Translations under genes and position numbers: made by a program
Notes under the pieces: model-generated
Databases searched by the model: none
What the model saw: only the letters and a program-made list of their open reading frames with translations
What the model was told of the DNA's origin: nothing
Part shown: positions 53,754 to 63,653 of the stretch, one piece after another
Layout: every line of letters begins with the position of its first letter
Position numbering within the stretch: position 1 is the first letter of the stretch
Assembly: GCF_014268745.2 (NCBI RefSeq)
Contig: NZ_JABWRB020000001.1
Coordinates: 62,001-126,000 of the forward strand
Source of the DNA: Pseudomonas zanjanensis
Lineage (GTDB): Bacteria > Pseudomonadota > Gammaproteobacteria > Pseudomonadales > Pseudomonadaceae
Direction of reading: 5' to 3'
Length of the DNA: 64,000 nucleotides

Positions 53754-56384
53754 ATGACCGATATCGATGCCCGCTTGCGCGAGGATGTCCACCTGCTTGG
53801 CGAACTGCTGGGCAATACCATCCGCGAACAGTACGGGGACACGTTTCTCGACAAGATCGAGCAGATCCGCAAGGGCGCCAAGGCTGACCGACGCGGTTCC
53901 GTGGATGCCGAACTCAGTGCCAGCCTCAATCAACTGAGCGAGGACGAACTGCTGCCGGTGGCGCGCGCGTTCAACCAATTCCTCAACCTCGCCAACATCG
54001 CCGAACAGTACCAACTGATCCATCGCCGCGAAGAATCGCAACCGGCGCCTTTCGAGGCACGGGTCCTGCCTGAGTTGCTTGCCCGGCTGCGGGCCGAAGG
54101 CCATGGCGCCGAGGCCCTGGCCCGGCAGTTGGGCCGCCTGGAAATCGAACTGGTCCTCACCGCTCACCCCACGGAAGTGGCCCGCCGTACCCTGATCCAG
54201 AAATACGACGCCATCGCCGCGCAACTGGCGGCCCAGGATCACCGCGACCTGACCAGTGCCGAGCGCGCGCAGATCCACGAGCGCCTGCAACGCTTGATCG
54301 CCGAAGCCTGGCACACCGAAGAAATCCGCCGCACCCGGCCGACCCCGGTGGACGAGGCCAAGTGGGGCTTCGCGGTGATCGAGCATTCGCTGTGGCACGC
54401 CATCCCCAATTACCTGCGCAAGGCCGACCAGGCCTTGCATGCCGCCACCGGGCTGCGCCTGCCGCTGGAGGCCGCGCCGATCCGCTTTGCCTCGTGGATG
54501 GGCGGCGACCGTGACGGCAACCCGAATGTCACCGCCGCCGTGACCCGCGAGGTGCTGTTATTGGCGCGGTGGATGGCGGCGGACCTGTACCTGCGTGACG
54601 TCGACCAACTGGCGGCCGAACTGTCCATGCAAAACGCCAGCGAGGCCTTGCGGGCCCAGGCCGGCGACAGCGCCGAACCGTATCGTGCCGTGCTCAAGCA
54701 ACTGCGCGAACGCCTGCGCGCCACCCGCAACTGGGCCCACGCCTCCTTGAGTGCCGCCACGCCGCCAAGCGCCGAGGTGTTGCAGCACAACCGCGAACTG
54801 CTGGACCCCCTTGAGCTGTGCTACCACTCCCTGCACGAATGCGGCATGGGCGTGATTGCCGATGGGCCGCTGCTCGACTGCCTGCGGCGGGCGGTGACCT
54901 TCGGCTTGTTCCTGGTGCGCCTCGATGTGCGCCAGGACTCGACGCGCCATACCGCCGCCATGACGGAAATCACCGACTACCTGGGCCTGGGTCGCTATGA
55001 GGATTGGAACGAGGAGCAGCGCATCAGCTTTTTGCTGGAGGAGCTGAACAACCGGCGTCCACTGCTGCCGGCCCATTTCAAGCCCTCGGCCGACACGGCG
55101 GAAGTGCTGGCGACGTGCCGGGAAGTGGCCGCGGCGCCGGCGGCGTCCCTGGGTTCCTACGTGATCTCCATGGCCGGCGCGGCGTCCGATGTCCTCGCTG
55201 TGCAACTGTTGTTGAAGGACGCCGGGGTGTTGCGGCCGATGCGGGTGGTGCCGCTGTTCGAGACCCTGGCCGACCTGGACAACGCCGGGCCGGTGATCGA
55301 GCGGCTGTTGCTGCTGCCGGGCTATCGTTCACGGCTGCAAGGCCCTCAGGAAGTGATGATCGGCTATTCCGATTCGGCGAAGGATGCCGGGACCACGGCG
55401 GCGGCCTGGGCGCAATATCGGGCCCAGGAACGGCTGGTGGACATCTGCCGCGAGCAGCAAGTCGAACTGTTGTTGTTCCACGGTCGTGGCGGCACCGTGG
55501 GCCGTGGTGGCGGTCCGGCGCACGCGGCGATCCTGTCCCAGCCACCGGGCTCGGTGGCCGGGCGTTTCCGCACCACCGAGCAGGGCGAAATGATTCGTTT
55601 CAAATTCGGCCTGCCGGACATCGCCGAACAGAACCTCAATCTGTATCTCGCTGCGGTGCTTGAAGCGACGCTGCTGCCACCGCCGCCACCCACGCCGCAG
55701 TGGCGGGATTTGATGGATGAACTGGCGGCCGATGGCGTCAGTGCCTACCGCGCGGTGGTGCGGGAGAATCCGCAGTTCGTCGAGTACTTCCGCCAGTCCA
55801 CCCCCGAGCAGGAACTTGGGCGCCTGCCGCTGGGCAGCCGGCCGGCCAAGCGTCGCGCCGGCGGCATCGAAAGCTTGCGGGCGATTCCGTGGATTTTCGG
55901 CTGGACCCAGACCCGCCTGATGTTGCCGGCCTGGCTCGGTTGGGAAACCGCACTGAGCAAGGCCCTGGAGCGCGGCGAAGGGGAGTTGCTGGGGCAGATG
56001 CGCGAGCAATGGCCGTTCTTCCGGACCCGCATCGACATGCTGGAGATGGTGCTGGCCAAGGCCGACGCCGATATCGCCCGCTCTTACGACGAGCGTTTGG
56101 TGGAGCCTGGGCTGCTGCCTTTGGGTGCGCATTTACGCGACCTATTGTCGCAGGCCTGCACGGTGGTGCTTGGCTTGACCGGTCAGTCGCAGCTACTGGC
56201 ACATAGCCCAGCCACGCTGGAATTCATCCGCCTGCGCAACACCTACCTCGACCCGTTGCACCTGTTGCAGGCCGAACTGTTGGCGCGCTCACGCCAGCAG
56301 GAAGTTGCCCAAGGCAGCCCCGTGGAACAGGCATTACTGGTGTCTGTGGCGGGGATTGCCGCCGGGTTGCGCAATACCGGCTAA
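53754..56384 (+). CDS. ppc: Phosphoenolpyruvate carboxylase
   Basis: 876-residue anaplerotic enzyme converting PEP and bicarbonate to oxaloacetate. Catalytic His is in [13 protein letters not shown] (about residue 138), the second active-site block is [19 protein letters not shown], and the C-terminus ends in the conserved [13 protein letters not shown] 53754 has GGAG eight bases upstream; the ATG six bases earlier is too close to it. Length is normal. Divergent from the small unknown gene. Confidence 0.97.
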   Translation: MTDIDARLREDVHLLGELLGNTIREQYGDTFLDKIEQIRKGAKADRRGSVDAELSASLNQLSEDELLPVARAFNQFLNLANIAEQYQLIHRREESQPAPFEARVLPELLARLRAEGHGAEALARQLGRLEIELVLTAHPTEVARRTLIQKYDAIAAQLAAQDHRDLTSAERAQIHERLQRLIAEAWHTEEIRRTRPTPVDEAKWGFAVIEHSLWHAIPNYLRKADQALHAATGLRLPLEAAPIRFASWMGGDRDGNPNVTAAVTREVLLLARWMAADLYLRDVDQLAAELSMQNASEALRAQAGDSAEPYRAVLKQLRERLRATRNWAHASLSAATPPSAEVLQHNRELLDPLELCYHSLHECGMGVIADGPLLDCLRRAVTFGLFLVRLDVRQDSTRHTAAMTEITDYLGLGRYEDWNEEQRISFLLEELNNRRPLLPAHFKPSADTAEVLATCREVAAAPAASLGSYVISMAGAASDVLAVQLLLKDAGVLRPMRVVPLFETLADLDNAGPVIERLLLLPGYRSRLQGPQEVMIGYSDSAKDAGTTAAAWAQYRAQERLVDICREQQVELLLFHGRGGTVGRGGGPAHAAILSQPPGSVAGRFRTTEQGEMIRFKFGLPDIAEQNLNLYLAAVLEATLLPPPPPTPQWRDLMDELAADGVSAYRAVVRENPQFVEYFRQSTPEQELGRLPLGSRPAKRRAGGIESLRAIPWIFGWTQTRLMLPAWLGWETALSKALERGEGELLGQMREQWPFFRTRIDMLEMVLAKADADIARSYDERLVEPGLLPLGAHLRDLLSQACTVVLGLTGQSQLLAHSPATLEFIRLRNTYLDPLHLLQAELLARSRQQEVAQGSPVEQALLVSVAGIAAGLRNTG

Positions 56385-57323
<939 letters not shown>

Positions 57324-57342
57324 AAAGCCTGATCAGTTGCAT

Positions 57343-57378
57343 CAACTACGGCCCGCTTGCGGGCCGTAGTTGTTTATA
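57343..57378 (+). terminator. Perfect hairpin after adk
   Basis: CAACTACGGCCC, loop GCTTGC, GGGCCGTAGTTG: a 12-bp perfect stem 19 bases after the adk stop, followed only by TTTATACT. Probably a terminator or attenuator. TATACT (57375-57380) could be the -10 for tsaB. Confidence 0.7.
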
Positions 57379-57417
57379 CTGGCGCACTTTTTCCCCACCT
57401 GATTTACGGACACATCG

Positions 57418-58095
57418 ATGAGCACCTTGCTGGCCCTGGACACCGCGACTGAAGCTTGCTCCGTTGCCTTGCTGCACGACGGCAAGGTCACGAGCCATTA
57501 CGAGGTGATCCCGCGCCTGCATGCGCAGAAGCTGCTGCCGATGATCCAGAAACTGTTGAGCGATGCCGGCACGACCTTGCAGGCGGTGGACGCGATTGCC
57601 TTTGGCCGTGGGCCAGGAGCTTTTACCGGCGTGCGCATCGCCATCGGCGTGGTGCAAGGCCTGGCATTTGCCCTGGAGCGGCCAGTGCTGCCAGTGTCAA
57701 ACCTGGCGGTGCTGGCCCAGCGTGCCTTGCGCGAACAGGGCGCTCGCCAAGTTGCCGCGGCCATCGATGCGCGCATGGATGAGGTGTATTGGGGCTGCTA
57801 CCGCGAAACCGACGGCGAGATGCGCCTGGTCGGTGCTGAAGCGGTGTTGCCGCCCGAAGCGGCGGCGTTGCCGGGCGATGCCAGCGGTGATTGGTTCGGC
57901 GCCGGCACTGGTTGGGGCTATGGCGAGCGGATCGGTGTCAGCCTCATCGGCCAGGACGCCTCGATGCTGCCCCATGCCGAGGACCTGCTGGCCCTGGCAC
58001 GTTTCGCCTGGGAACGCGGCGAGGCCATTCCAGCCGATGATGCGCAGCCGGTGTACCTGCGGGACAAGGTCGCAACGCCCAAGTCCGAGCGGTAA
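57418..58095 (+). CDS. tsaB: tRNA threonylcarbamoyladenosine biosynthesis protein TsaB
   Basis: 225-residue scaffold/partner of TsaD needed for the essential t6A37 tRNA modification. The actin/ASKHA fold shows LLALDTATEACSVALLHDG, the conserved FGRGPGAFTGVRIAIGVVQG and AAIDARMDEVYWGCY. Start and length are standard. adk-tsaB order is the Pseudomonas one. Confidence 0.95.
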   Translation: MSTLLALDTATEACSVALLHDGKVTSHYEVIPRLHAQKLLPMIQKLLSDAGTTLQAVDAIAFGRGPGAFTGVRIAIGVVQGLAFALERPVLPVSNLAVLAQRALREQGARQVAAAIDARMDEVYWGCYRETDGEMRLVGAEAVLPPEAAALPGDASGDWFGAGTGWGYGERIGVSLIGQDASMLPHAEDLLALARFAWERGEAIPADDAQPVYLRDKVATPKSER

Positions 58096-58131
58096 ACCCA
58101 GACTTGACCGCATTCCCAAGTGGGCACAGTT

Positions 58132-58261
58132 GTGGCGAGGGAGCTTGCTCCCGCTGGGGCGCGAAGCGCCCCTAAAATTTCATTCGCACCTTATCTTGCC
58201 AGATTGAAATCAATTTTTTGGGGCCGCTTCGCAGCCCAGCGGGAGCAAGCTCCCTCGCCAC
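58132..58261. repeat. REPIN family A, copy 7, in the tsaB-58427 gap
   Basis: GTGGCGAGGGAGCTTGCTCC and complement, with inner GGGGCGC-type arms. The remaining part of the 331-base gap (58262-58426) is AT-richer than average and holds TTGACT at 58337-58342 without a well-spaced -10. Confidence 0.9.
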
Positions 58262-58426
58262 AAAGTCATTTTCGCCGCCAAAAGTCACACTCAAATAATG
58301 CCAGTCGTCACTTTTTCCGCCCGTTTTTAAACCTTTTTGACTTTATGTGTTCTAGTTATCACTTGCGCATTTGCGCGGCTGCGAAAGTGCCGCTAAATTG
58401 CCATCATTGATACCGAGCATTCTGTT

Positions 58427-58735
58427 ATGCGTATAGACGGCGTTTCATCCCAGTCCTACCCCATCAAGCGTCGGCCTCGTGCGGGTAAAGCCAGCGAGCC
58501 GGAAAACTTCGATGACATCGATGGCGAGGTGGAATTTCCGTCTGAAGAGCAACTGGCCGCCCGCGCCGCCAAAGCCTCTGCGCAACGCCTGAGCAATCTC
58601 CCCGCCCGTCAGCAAGACATGCTTTATCACCGTGCGATGAGCCGCAGTGTCTCCACGGCCCTGGCGAGCTACCTGAGCACCGCCGGTTTCGTCGATTGGG
58701 ATATGGAAGTGCTGGGACTCGATCTCTACATCTGA
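58427..58735 (+). CDS. Small conserved-type protein, 102 aa, unknown
   Basis: 102 residues, starting MRIDGVSSQSYPIKRRPRAG, a basic lead, then an acidic stretch and a helical centre (EEQLAARAAKASAQRLSNL). The tail (ASYLSTAGFVDWDMEVLGLDLYI) is hydrophobic and resembles tails of short FlhE/LdcB-unrelated Pseudomonas proteins I cannot name. Stop overlaps the next start (TGATG), implying coupling with the DUF72 gene. Confidence 0.75.
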   Translation: MRIDGVSSQSYPIKRRPRAGKASEPENFDDIDGEVEFPSEEQLAARAAKASAQRLSNLPARQQDMLYHRAMSRSVSTALASYLSTAGFVDWDMEVLGLDLYI

Positions 58736-59595
58736 TGGTCTTGCCTTACTACCTGGGCTGCCCGTCCTGGAGCGAAAACGCCTGGCGCGATTACCTTTAT
58801 CCCCAGGATGCGAAAAGCACCGATTTCCTCGATCTCTATTCCCAAGTGTTCAATGCCGTGGAAGGCAATACGACCTTCTATGCCAGCCCGTCTGCGCCGA
58901 CCGTGCAGCGCTGGGCCGAAATCATGCCCGAGCACTTTCGCTTCACCGCCAAGTTTCCTGGCGACATCAGCCACAATGGCGACCTGCGCGAACGGCTGAC
59001 GGCCACTGAAACCTTCCTGCAACTGCTCAGCCCCTTGGGCGAGCGCGTTGCGCCGTACTGGCTGCAACTGTCCAAGACCTTTACCCCGAATCGGTTGCCG
59101 GAACTGGCGGGGTTCATCGACGCCTTGCAGCGCCCCTTGGCCGTCGAAGTCCGTCACGACGATTTTTTTGCCAAGGGCGACGCCGAACGACGGCTCAATC
59201 GCCTGTTGCTCGATCGCGGCGTCGAACGCATCTGCCTCGATCCTCGGGCCTTGTTCAGTTGCACCTCCCTTGATCCCGCCGTGCTTCACGCACAATCGAA
59301 AAAGCCCCGCGTGCCGCCCCGGCCCGCGGCGTTCACCCAATGTCCGCAAGTGCGTTTCATCGGTCATCCGGTGCTCGAAGCCAACGAGCCGTTCCTGACG
59401 CCGTGGGTGGAGAAAATCGCCGGCTGGATCGAAGAAGGGCGCACGCCCTATATCTTCCTGCACACCGCCGACAACCGGCTGGCCGCCAGGCTCGCGCAAC
59501 GTTTTCACGAGCGATTGATGCATCGATTGCCTGGCTTGCCGGCCCTGCCTGCGCTATATAGAGAGCCCGCCGCCGAGCAACTGGGTTTGCTCTGA
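58735..59595 (+). CDS. DUF72 family protein (YecE-like)
   Basis: 286-residue TIM-barrel-like protein of DUF72. The start MVLPYYLGCPSWSENAWRD and the stretches NAVEGNTTFYASPS, FRFTAKFPGDISH and LAVEVRHDDFF are diagnostic. Function unknown in the family. ATG 58735 overlaps the upstream gene's stop by one base; an in-frame start at 58696 would reach further into that gene. Confidence 0.88.
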   Translation: MVLPYYLGCPSWSENAWRDYLYPQDAKSTDFLDLYSQVFNAVEGNTTFYASPSAPTVQRWAEIMPEHFRFTAKFPGDISHNGDLRERLTATETFLQLLSPLGERVAPYWLQLSKTFTPNRLPELAGFIDALQRPLAVEVRHDDFFAKGDAERRLNRLLLDRGVERICLDPRALFSCTSLDPAVLHAQSKKPRVPPRPAAFTQCPQVRFIGHPVLEANEPFLTPWVEKIAGWIEEGRTPYIFLHTADNRLAARLAQRFHERLMHRLPGLPALPALYREPAAEQLGLL

Positions 59596-59628
59596 GGCCC
59601 ACTCCCTCTCTGCTCAGGAGCGAACTAC

Positions 59629-60450
59629 ATGGAAGCGCACATTCGTCGAGCCCAGGCGTTCAAGGCCTTGCACGAACGCGAAGGGGCTTTTGTCATTCCC
59701 AACCCGTGGGACGCCGGTTCGGCCAAGATGCTGGCCAGCCTGGGTTTTGAAGCCTTGGCGACCACCAGTGCCGGTCACGCCTTTTCCCTGGGCCGACCCG
59801 ATGGCGCGCTGGGCCTGGATGACACGCTGGCTAACGTGCGGGCGATTGTCGCGGCCACTGACCTGCCGGTGGCCGTCGACCTGGAGAACGGTTTTGCCGA
59901 TGCCCCCGAGGATTGCGCCCGCAGCCTGGTCCGGGCGGCAGAGGCCGGCGCGGTGGGTGGTTCGATCGAAGATGCCACGGGGCGCGAAGACAGCCCGATC
60001 TATTGCTTCGACCACGCGGTAGCTCGGGTCAAGGCCGCCGCCGAGGCCGTGCGCAGCTTGTCGTTTCCCTTCATGCTGACGGCCCGGGCGGAAAATTTCC
60101 TGCATGGCAATCCGGACCTGGACGACACCATTCGCCGCCTCAAGGCCTTCGCGGACGCGGGGGCCGACGTGTTGTACGCCCCGGGGCTGAGCAGCGCCGA
60201 ACAAGTGCTCGCGGTGGTGAAGGCCGTGGCGCCAAAACCGGTAAACGTGCTGATGTCCGGGGCGCTGGACCTGACGGTGGCGCAGTTGAGCGAGCTGGGC
60301 GTCAAGCGCATCAGTGTCGGCTCGGCGCTGGCCCTGGCCGCGTATGGCGAGTTCTTCCGCGCCGCCGAGGAGATCCAGGAACAGGGCACATTCACCTTCA
60401 CGCGCCGCTCGATGCCGTTCAAGCAGGCCAACCAATTATTCAAGGGTTGA
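59629..60450 (+). CDS. Isocitrate lyase/PEP mutase family protein
   Basis: 273-residue TIM-barrel enzyme of the PEP mutase/ICL superfamily. FVIPNPWDAGSAKMLASLGF at the start, the metal/substrate loop LPVAVDLENGFAD and GSIEDATGRED are typical of the oxaloacetate decarboxylase/PEP mutase-like branch. The KKCGH lyase motif of true isocitrate lyase is absent, so it is not glyoxylate-cycle enzyme AceA. The exact C-C or P-C bond acted on is unknown. The next gene starts 17 bases later. Confidence 0.88.
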   Translation: MEAHIRRAQAFKALHEREGAFVIPNPWDAGSAKMLASLGFEALATTSAGHAFSLGRPDGALGLDDTLANVRAIVAATDLPVAVDLENGFADAPEDCARSLVRAAEAGAVGGSIEDATGREDSPIYCFDHAVARVKAAAEAVRSLSFPFMLTARAENFLHGNPDLDDTIRRLKAFADAGADVLYAPGLSSAEQVLAVVKAVAPKPVNVLMSGALDLTVAQLSELGVKRISVGSALALAAYGEFFRAAEEIQEQGTFTFTRRSMPFKQANQLFKG

Positions 60451-60466
60451 TGCCCGAGGCAATATC

Positions 60467-61165
60467 GTGCGGTTTTTGAAAGCGCTTGCGGTCGTGGCCC
60501 TGCTCATTGGCCTTGCCGTGCTGGGGGTATGGCGCGGCTGGGTGGCGCTGCCGCCCCAATGGAATCCCTGGGCGCCTTTGGACGTCAACCTGGCGCCCAA
60601 TCTGCTCACCCGTTTCAAACTCATGGCCCTGCGCAACGACCCGCAGCTGTGCGACCAGGCCCTCGCTACCTCCGGGCTGCGCACCGCGCGCCAGGCCGAC
60701 AGCGGCGCCAATACCACATGCCCAATGACCAATGTGTTGAGGGTGCAGGGCGGTGAGGTGGCGTTGAGCAGCAGCTTCCTCGCCAGTTGCCCGCTGGCGG
60801 TGGCGTTTGCGTTGTTCGAGCGTCACGGGTTGCAGCCGGCGGCAATGGCGGTCTACGGGCAGAAAGTGACGCGCGTCGATCACTTGGGCAGTTTCGCCTG
60901 TCGCAACATGTACGGGCGTGAGAGCGGGGCGCGAAGCCAGCACGCCACCGCCAGCGCGCTGGACATCGCCGGGTTTCGCCTGGCCGATGGGCGCACGATC
61001 AGCGTGCTCAGGGACTGGCCCAAGGACACGGCCGATGCGCGCTTCTTGCGTCAGGCACGGGATGGCGCCTGCGATATGTTCAGTGTGGTCTTGAGCCCGG
61101 ATTACAACGCGGCGCACCGCAACCATTTTCATCTGGATTTGGGGCCATGGTGGATCTGTCGCTGA
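60467..61165 (+). CDS. Extensin-like C-terminal domain protein
   Basis: 232-residue protein with an N-terminal hydrophobic anchor (VRFLKALAVVALLIGLAVLGVW). The extensin-like domain holds CDQALATSGL, TCPMTNVLRVQGG, HATASALDIAGFRLADG and ends AHRNHFHLDLGPWWICR. This His/Asp pattern (SQHATASALD, HFHLD) resembles the zinc site of LAS-type peptidoglycan peptidases, so a cell-wall role is possible. GTG 60467 has GAGG seven bases upstream. Probably co-transcribed with the preceding gene. Confidence 0.87.
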   Translation: MRFLKALAVVALLIGLAVLGVWRGWVALPPQWNPWAPLDVNLAPNLLTRFKLMALRNDPQLCDQALATSGLRTARQADSGANTTCPMTNVLRVQGGEVALSSSFLASCPLAVAFALFERHGLQPAAMAVYGQKVTRVDHLGSFACRNMYGRESGARSQHATASALDIAGFRLADGRTISVLRDWPKDTADARFLRQARDGACDMFSVVLSPDYNAAHRNHFHLDLGPWWICR

Positions 61166-61166
61166 T

Positions 61167-61787
61167 TTAAGCGGCGATGCGCAGGTTCTGCAGCACGATC
61201 GGACGTGCCCAGCGGGTGTCGAAGTCCAGTTGTTTCTGCTGCGCCACCAATTCCTCTTCCGGGAACGGCGGGAACGGCTTGTCCAGCAGCTCGAGTTCGA
61301 ATTCGGCGATCGGCAGGTGCAACGGACGCGGTTGTGGCGCCGGGCTCGGTTCCGGCAGTGGTTGGCCGGCGGTGAGGACAAGTGGGCGGACCCAGTTGCT
61401 TTCGAAGGTCTGCTGGTGTTGCTGGGCAACGATTTCTTCTGGCGGGAACGGCGGGAAGGGTTTATCCAGCAGGTCGAGTTCGAATTCGGCGATGGGCAGG
61501 AACAGCGGCTCAGGCGGCTTGACCTGTGTTTCGGTCACTTCGCAGGTACGCTGGCTGACAATGTGCGCCAGCAGTTCGGCACCGAGGGTCGGTTCAACGG
61601 CCTCATCGAGGGGCTCTGGCTGGTAGCTGCCAGGTGCCGGTGCGTTATCACCCAGTTGATCGGCCAGGGCCCGGGCAAAAAAATCCTGCCACAGGTGACT
61701 GACGCCGCTCAGCGCTTGGGTGTTACGCAGGCTGTAATCGCCGTAAGGGGAGATAACGCCTATCGATGTGGATTGAATGTCTGACAT
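61167..61787 (-). CDS. Unknown 206-aa protein with an internal duplication
   Basis: Residues about 96-139 and 153-196 are two copies of one unit: PIAEFELDLLDKPFPPFPPE then QQTFESNWVRPLVL, against PIAEFELELLDKPFPPFPEE then QLDFDTRWARPIVL, joined by a proline-rich linker (QPLPEPSPAPQPRP). The N-terminal part (SDIQSTSIGVISPYGDYSLR, LWQDFFARALADQLG) is distinct. There is no signal peptide or membrane helix. The gene is convergent with the extensin-like gene (one base between the stop codons) and divergent from rsmJ. No known family recognised; the paired short motifs look like protein-binding sites. Confidence 0.8.
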   Translation of the reverse strand: MSDIQSTSIGVISPYGDYSLRNTQALSGVSHLWQDFFARALADQLGDNAPAPGSYQPEPLDEAVEPTLGAELLAHIVSQRTCEVTETQVKPPEPLFLPIAEFELDLLDKPFPPFPPEEIVAQQHQQTFESNWVRPLVLTAGQPLPEPSPAPQPRPLHLPIAEFELELLDKPFPPFPEEELVAQQKQLDFDTRWARPIVLQNLRIAA

Positions 61788-61896
61788 TTTTCTCGGTCGA
61801 CGCTCAGCTCTGGCAAAATGCCGTTCACCGTTGTTATCGGCCGTTTTTGCCGATCCTTAATTTTTTGAGCATGTTTTCCATAAGTGAACAACTTCC

Positions 61897-62679
61897 ATGA
61901 GTGAGCAACCCGCGGCCTGCCGCATCCATGTCGAGGCCCTGGCCCCGGCCTTCCAACCGCAGGCCGAACACTGGGCCGAGCGGCTTGGCCTGCCTTTGCA
62001 AGGGGACGAAGGCGAGTTCGCCTTGCAGGTCGGTGAGCAAGGGGTGCAGTTGCAGCAGTTGGGCCCGGATGCGCCAGGGCCGGTGCGCGTGGACTTCGTC
62101 GAGGGTGGGGCGGCCCATCGGCGGTTGTACGGCGGCGGCAGTGGCCAGATGATCGCCAAGGCAGTCGGGATCGCCCAGGGTGTGCGCCCGCGGGTGCTGG
62201 ATGCCACCGCCGGGTTGGGCAAGGATGCGTTTGTGCTGGCCAGCCTGGGCTGTGAAATGAGCTTGATCGAGCGTCAGCCGCTGATCGCGGCCTTGTTGGA
62301 GGATGGCCTGGCCCGTGGCGCAGAGGACTTCGACGTGGCGCCGATCGTGGCGCGCATGCGCTTGCTCAAGGGCAACTCCATCGAGGTGATGCGCAACTGG
62401 GAAGGCGAACCGCCCCAGGTGATCTACCTGGACCCGATGTTCCCTCATCGTGAGAAAACCGCCTTGGTGAAGAAGGAGATGCGCTTGTTCCGGCCCCTGG
62501 TGGGCGATGACCCGGACGCCCCGGCGCTGCTCGCCGCGGCCCTGGCCTTGGCGACTCATCGAGTGGTGGTCAAGCGCCCACGCAAGGCCCCGTGCATCGA
62601 AGGGCCGAAGCCGAGCCATGGGCTCGATGGCAAGTCCAGTCGCTACGACATCTATCCGAAGAAAGCGCTCAAACCTTGA
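61897..62679 (+). CDS. rsmJ: 16S rRNA (guanine-1516-N2)-methyltransferase RsmJ
   Basis: 260-residue class I SAM methyltransferase (YhiQ). SAM motif [19 protein letters not shown], catalytic-type [11 protein letters not shown] and the C-terminal [14 protein letters not shown], with final [13 protein letters not shown], are all characteristic of RsmJ. It modifies G1516 in the 30S head. Monocistronic; a REP cluster follows. Confidence 0.93.
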   Translation: MSEQPAACRIHVEALAPAFQPQAEHWAERLGLPLQGDEGEFALQVGEQGVQLQQLGPDAPGPVRVDFVEGGAAHRRLYGGGSGQMIAKAVGIAQGVRPRVLDATAGLGKDAFVLASLGCEMSLIERQPLIAALLEDGLARGAEDFDVAPIVARMRLLKGNSIEVMRNWEGEPPQVIYLDPMFPHREKTALVKKEMRLFRPLVGDDPDAPALLAAALALATHRVVVKRPRKAPCIEGPKPSHGLDGKSSRYDIYPKKALKP

Positions 62680-62693
62680 GACCGAGTTGCCTG

Positions 62694-62902
62694 CATCGCG
62701 AGCAGGCTCGCTCCCACAGGGTTTGTCGTCGAATGATGGAGATGTGTTCGCACCGGTCAACTGTGGGAGCGAGCCTGCTCGCGATAGCGGTTTGTCTGAG
62801 ACGGTGATGTTGGCTGTGCCATCGCCTTCGCGAGCAAGCCCGCTCCCACATTGGATCTGTGGTGTTCATCAGACCCTGTGGGAGCGAGCTTGCTCGCGAT
62901 GG
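62694..62902. repeat. Cluster of four REP family B arms
   Basis: ATCGCGAGCAGGCTCGCTCCCAC, GTGGGAGCGAGCCTGCTCGCGAT, CCTTCGCGAGCAAGCCCGCTCC and GTGGGAGCGAGCTTGCTCGC follow one another in alternating orientation within 210 bases between rsmJ and the convergent TetR gene. Two outward-facing pairs with three arm variants. Confidence 0.88.
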
Positions 62903-62924
62903 GGCCCTCCCAGCCAGCGAAAGG

Positions 62925-63560
62925 CTAAGGCCGATAAGCCCGCACGAACAACCCCACCACTTCCTGCACATGAGCCTCGGCGGCTTCCGGTTCCGGGGCC
63001 GGGCCGCAGCCTGACAACAAGCGGAAGTTCGCCGCGCCCTTGATCAGGCAGAAGAAATGCTCGGCGGCATTGCGCGGTTTATCGATGCTCAGGGCGCCGC
63101 TCTGGTTGACCTTGGTCAGCAGCCGCTCCATGCCTGAGAGCATCCGTTGCGGACCGGCTTCGTAGAAAATCGTCGACAGCTTCGGGTCCTGGCTGCCCAG
63201 GGCCATGATCAGGCGATGCAGGTTCAACGATTCATCGCTGTTGATCAGTTGGTTGAACCCGCGGGCAATGTTCAGCAACACGTGTTCGATGGGAACGCCG
63301 TCAGGCCATTCGTAAAACAGCGATGGCACCTGCTCTTCACATTTGGCCATCACGGCAGCGGAAAACAGCGTCTCCTTGTCGTTGAAATGGCTGTAGACCG
63401 TCAGCTTCGAAACGCCCGCCTCGGTGGCGACGGCGTCCATGCTGGTATTGGCATACCCCATGCTCAGGAACAGGCGTTTCGCCGCGTCGAGAATGGCCTG
63501 GCGCTTGGCCAGGTCCTTGGGGCGGCCAGGGCCGCTGGGGGTTGAAGGATTGTTCGACAT
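62925..63560 (-). CDS. mexL: TetR family repressor, MexL-like
   Basis: 211-residue TetR protein. HTH region: KRQAILDAAKRLFLSMGYAN, TSMDAVATEAGVSKLTVYSHF. The C-terminal half is a TetR_C-type helical domain (GVPIEHVLLNIARGF, AEHFFCLIKGAANFRLL). It is divergent from an RND adaptor gene and follows rsmJ, the same place as MexL (PA3678) in P. aeruginosa, repressor of mexJK. Orthology is inferred from order and type; other TetR regulators of efflux pumps are possible. Confidence 0.75.
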   Translation of the reverse strand: MSNNPSTPSGPGRPKDLAKRQAILDAAKRLFLSMGYANTSMDAVATEAGVSKLTVYSHFNDKETLFSAAVMAKCEEQVPSLFYEWPDGVPIEHVLLNIARGFNQLINSDESLNLHRLIMALGSQDPKLSTIFYEAGPQRMLSGMERLLTKVNQSGALSIDKPRNAAEHFFCLIKGAANFRLLSGCGPAPEPEAAEAHVQEVVGLFVRAYRP

Positions 63561-63578
63561 TCTTCGCTTTAATACTGG

Positions 63579-63619
63579 ACTGGTGAGTTTGCTATTAATA
63601 ACATACTCGCCAGTATAAT
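63579..63619. promoter_or_regulatory. Operator/promoter between mexL-like and mexJ-like genes
   Basis: ACTGGTGAGTTTG (63579-63591) and CATACTCGCCAGT (63602-63614) form an inverted repeat with two mismatches around CTATTAATAA. TATAAT (63614-63619) abuts the right arm as a -10 for the adaptor gene, and the minus-strand TATTAA at 63574-63569 could be the -10 of the repressor gene. A TetR dimer bound here would block both directions. Confidence 0.7.
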
Positions 63620-63653
63620 TATTCCAAGCACCATTAGCGAAAGGTCACTCGCC

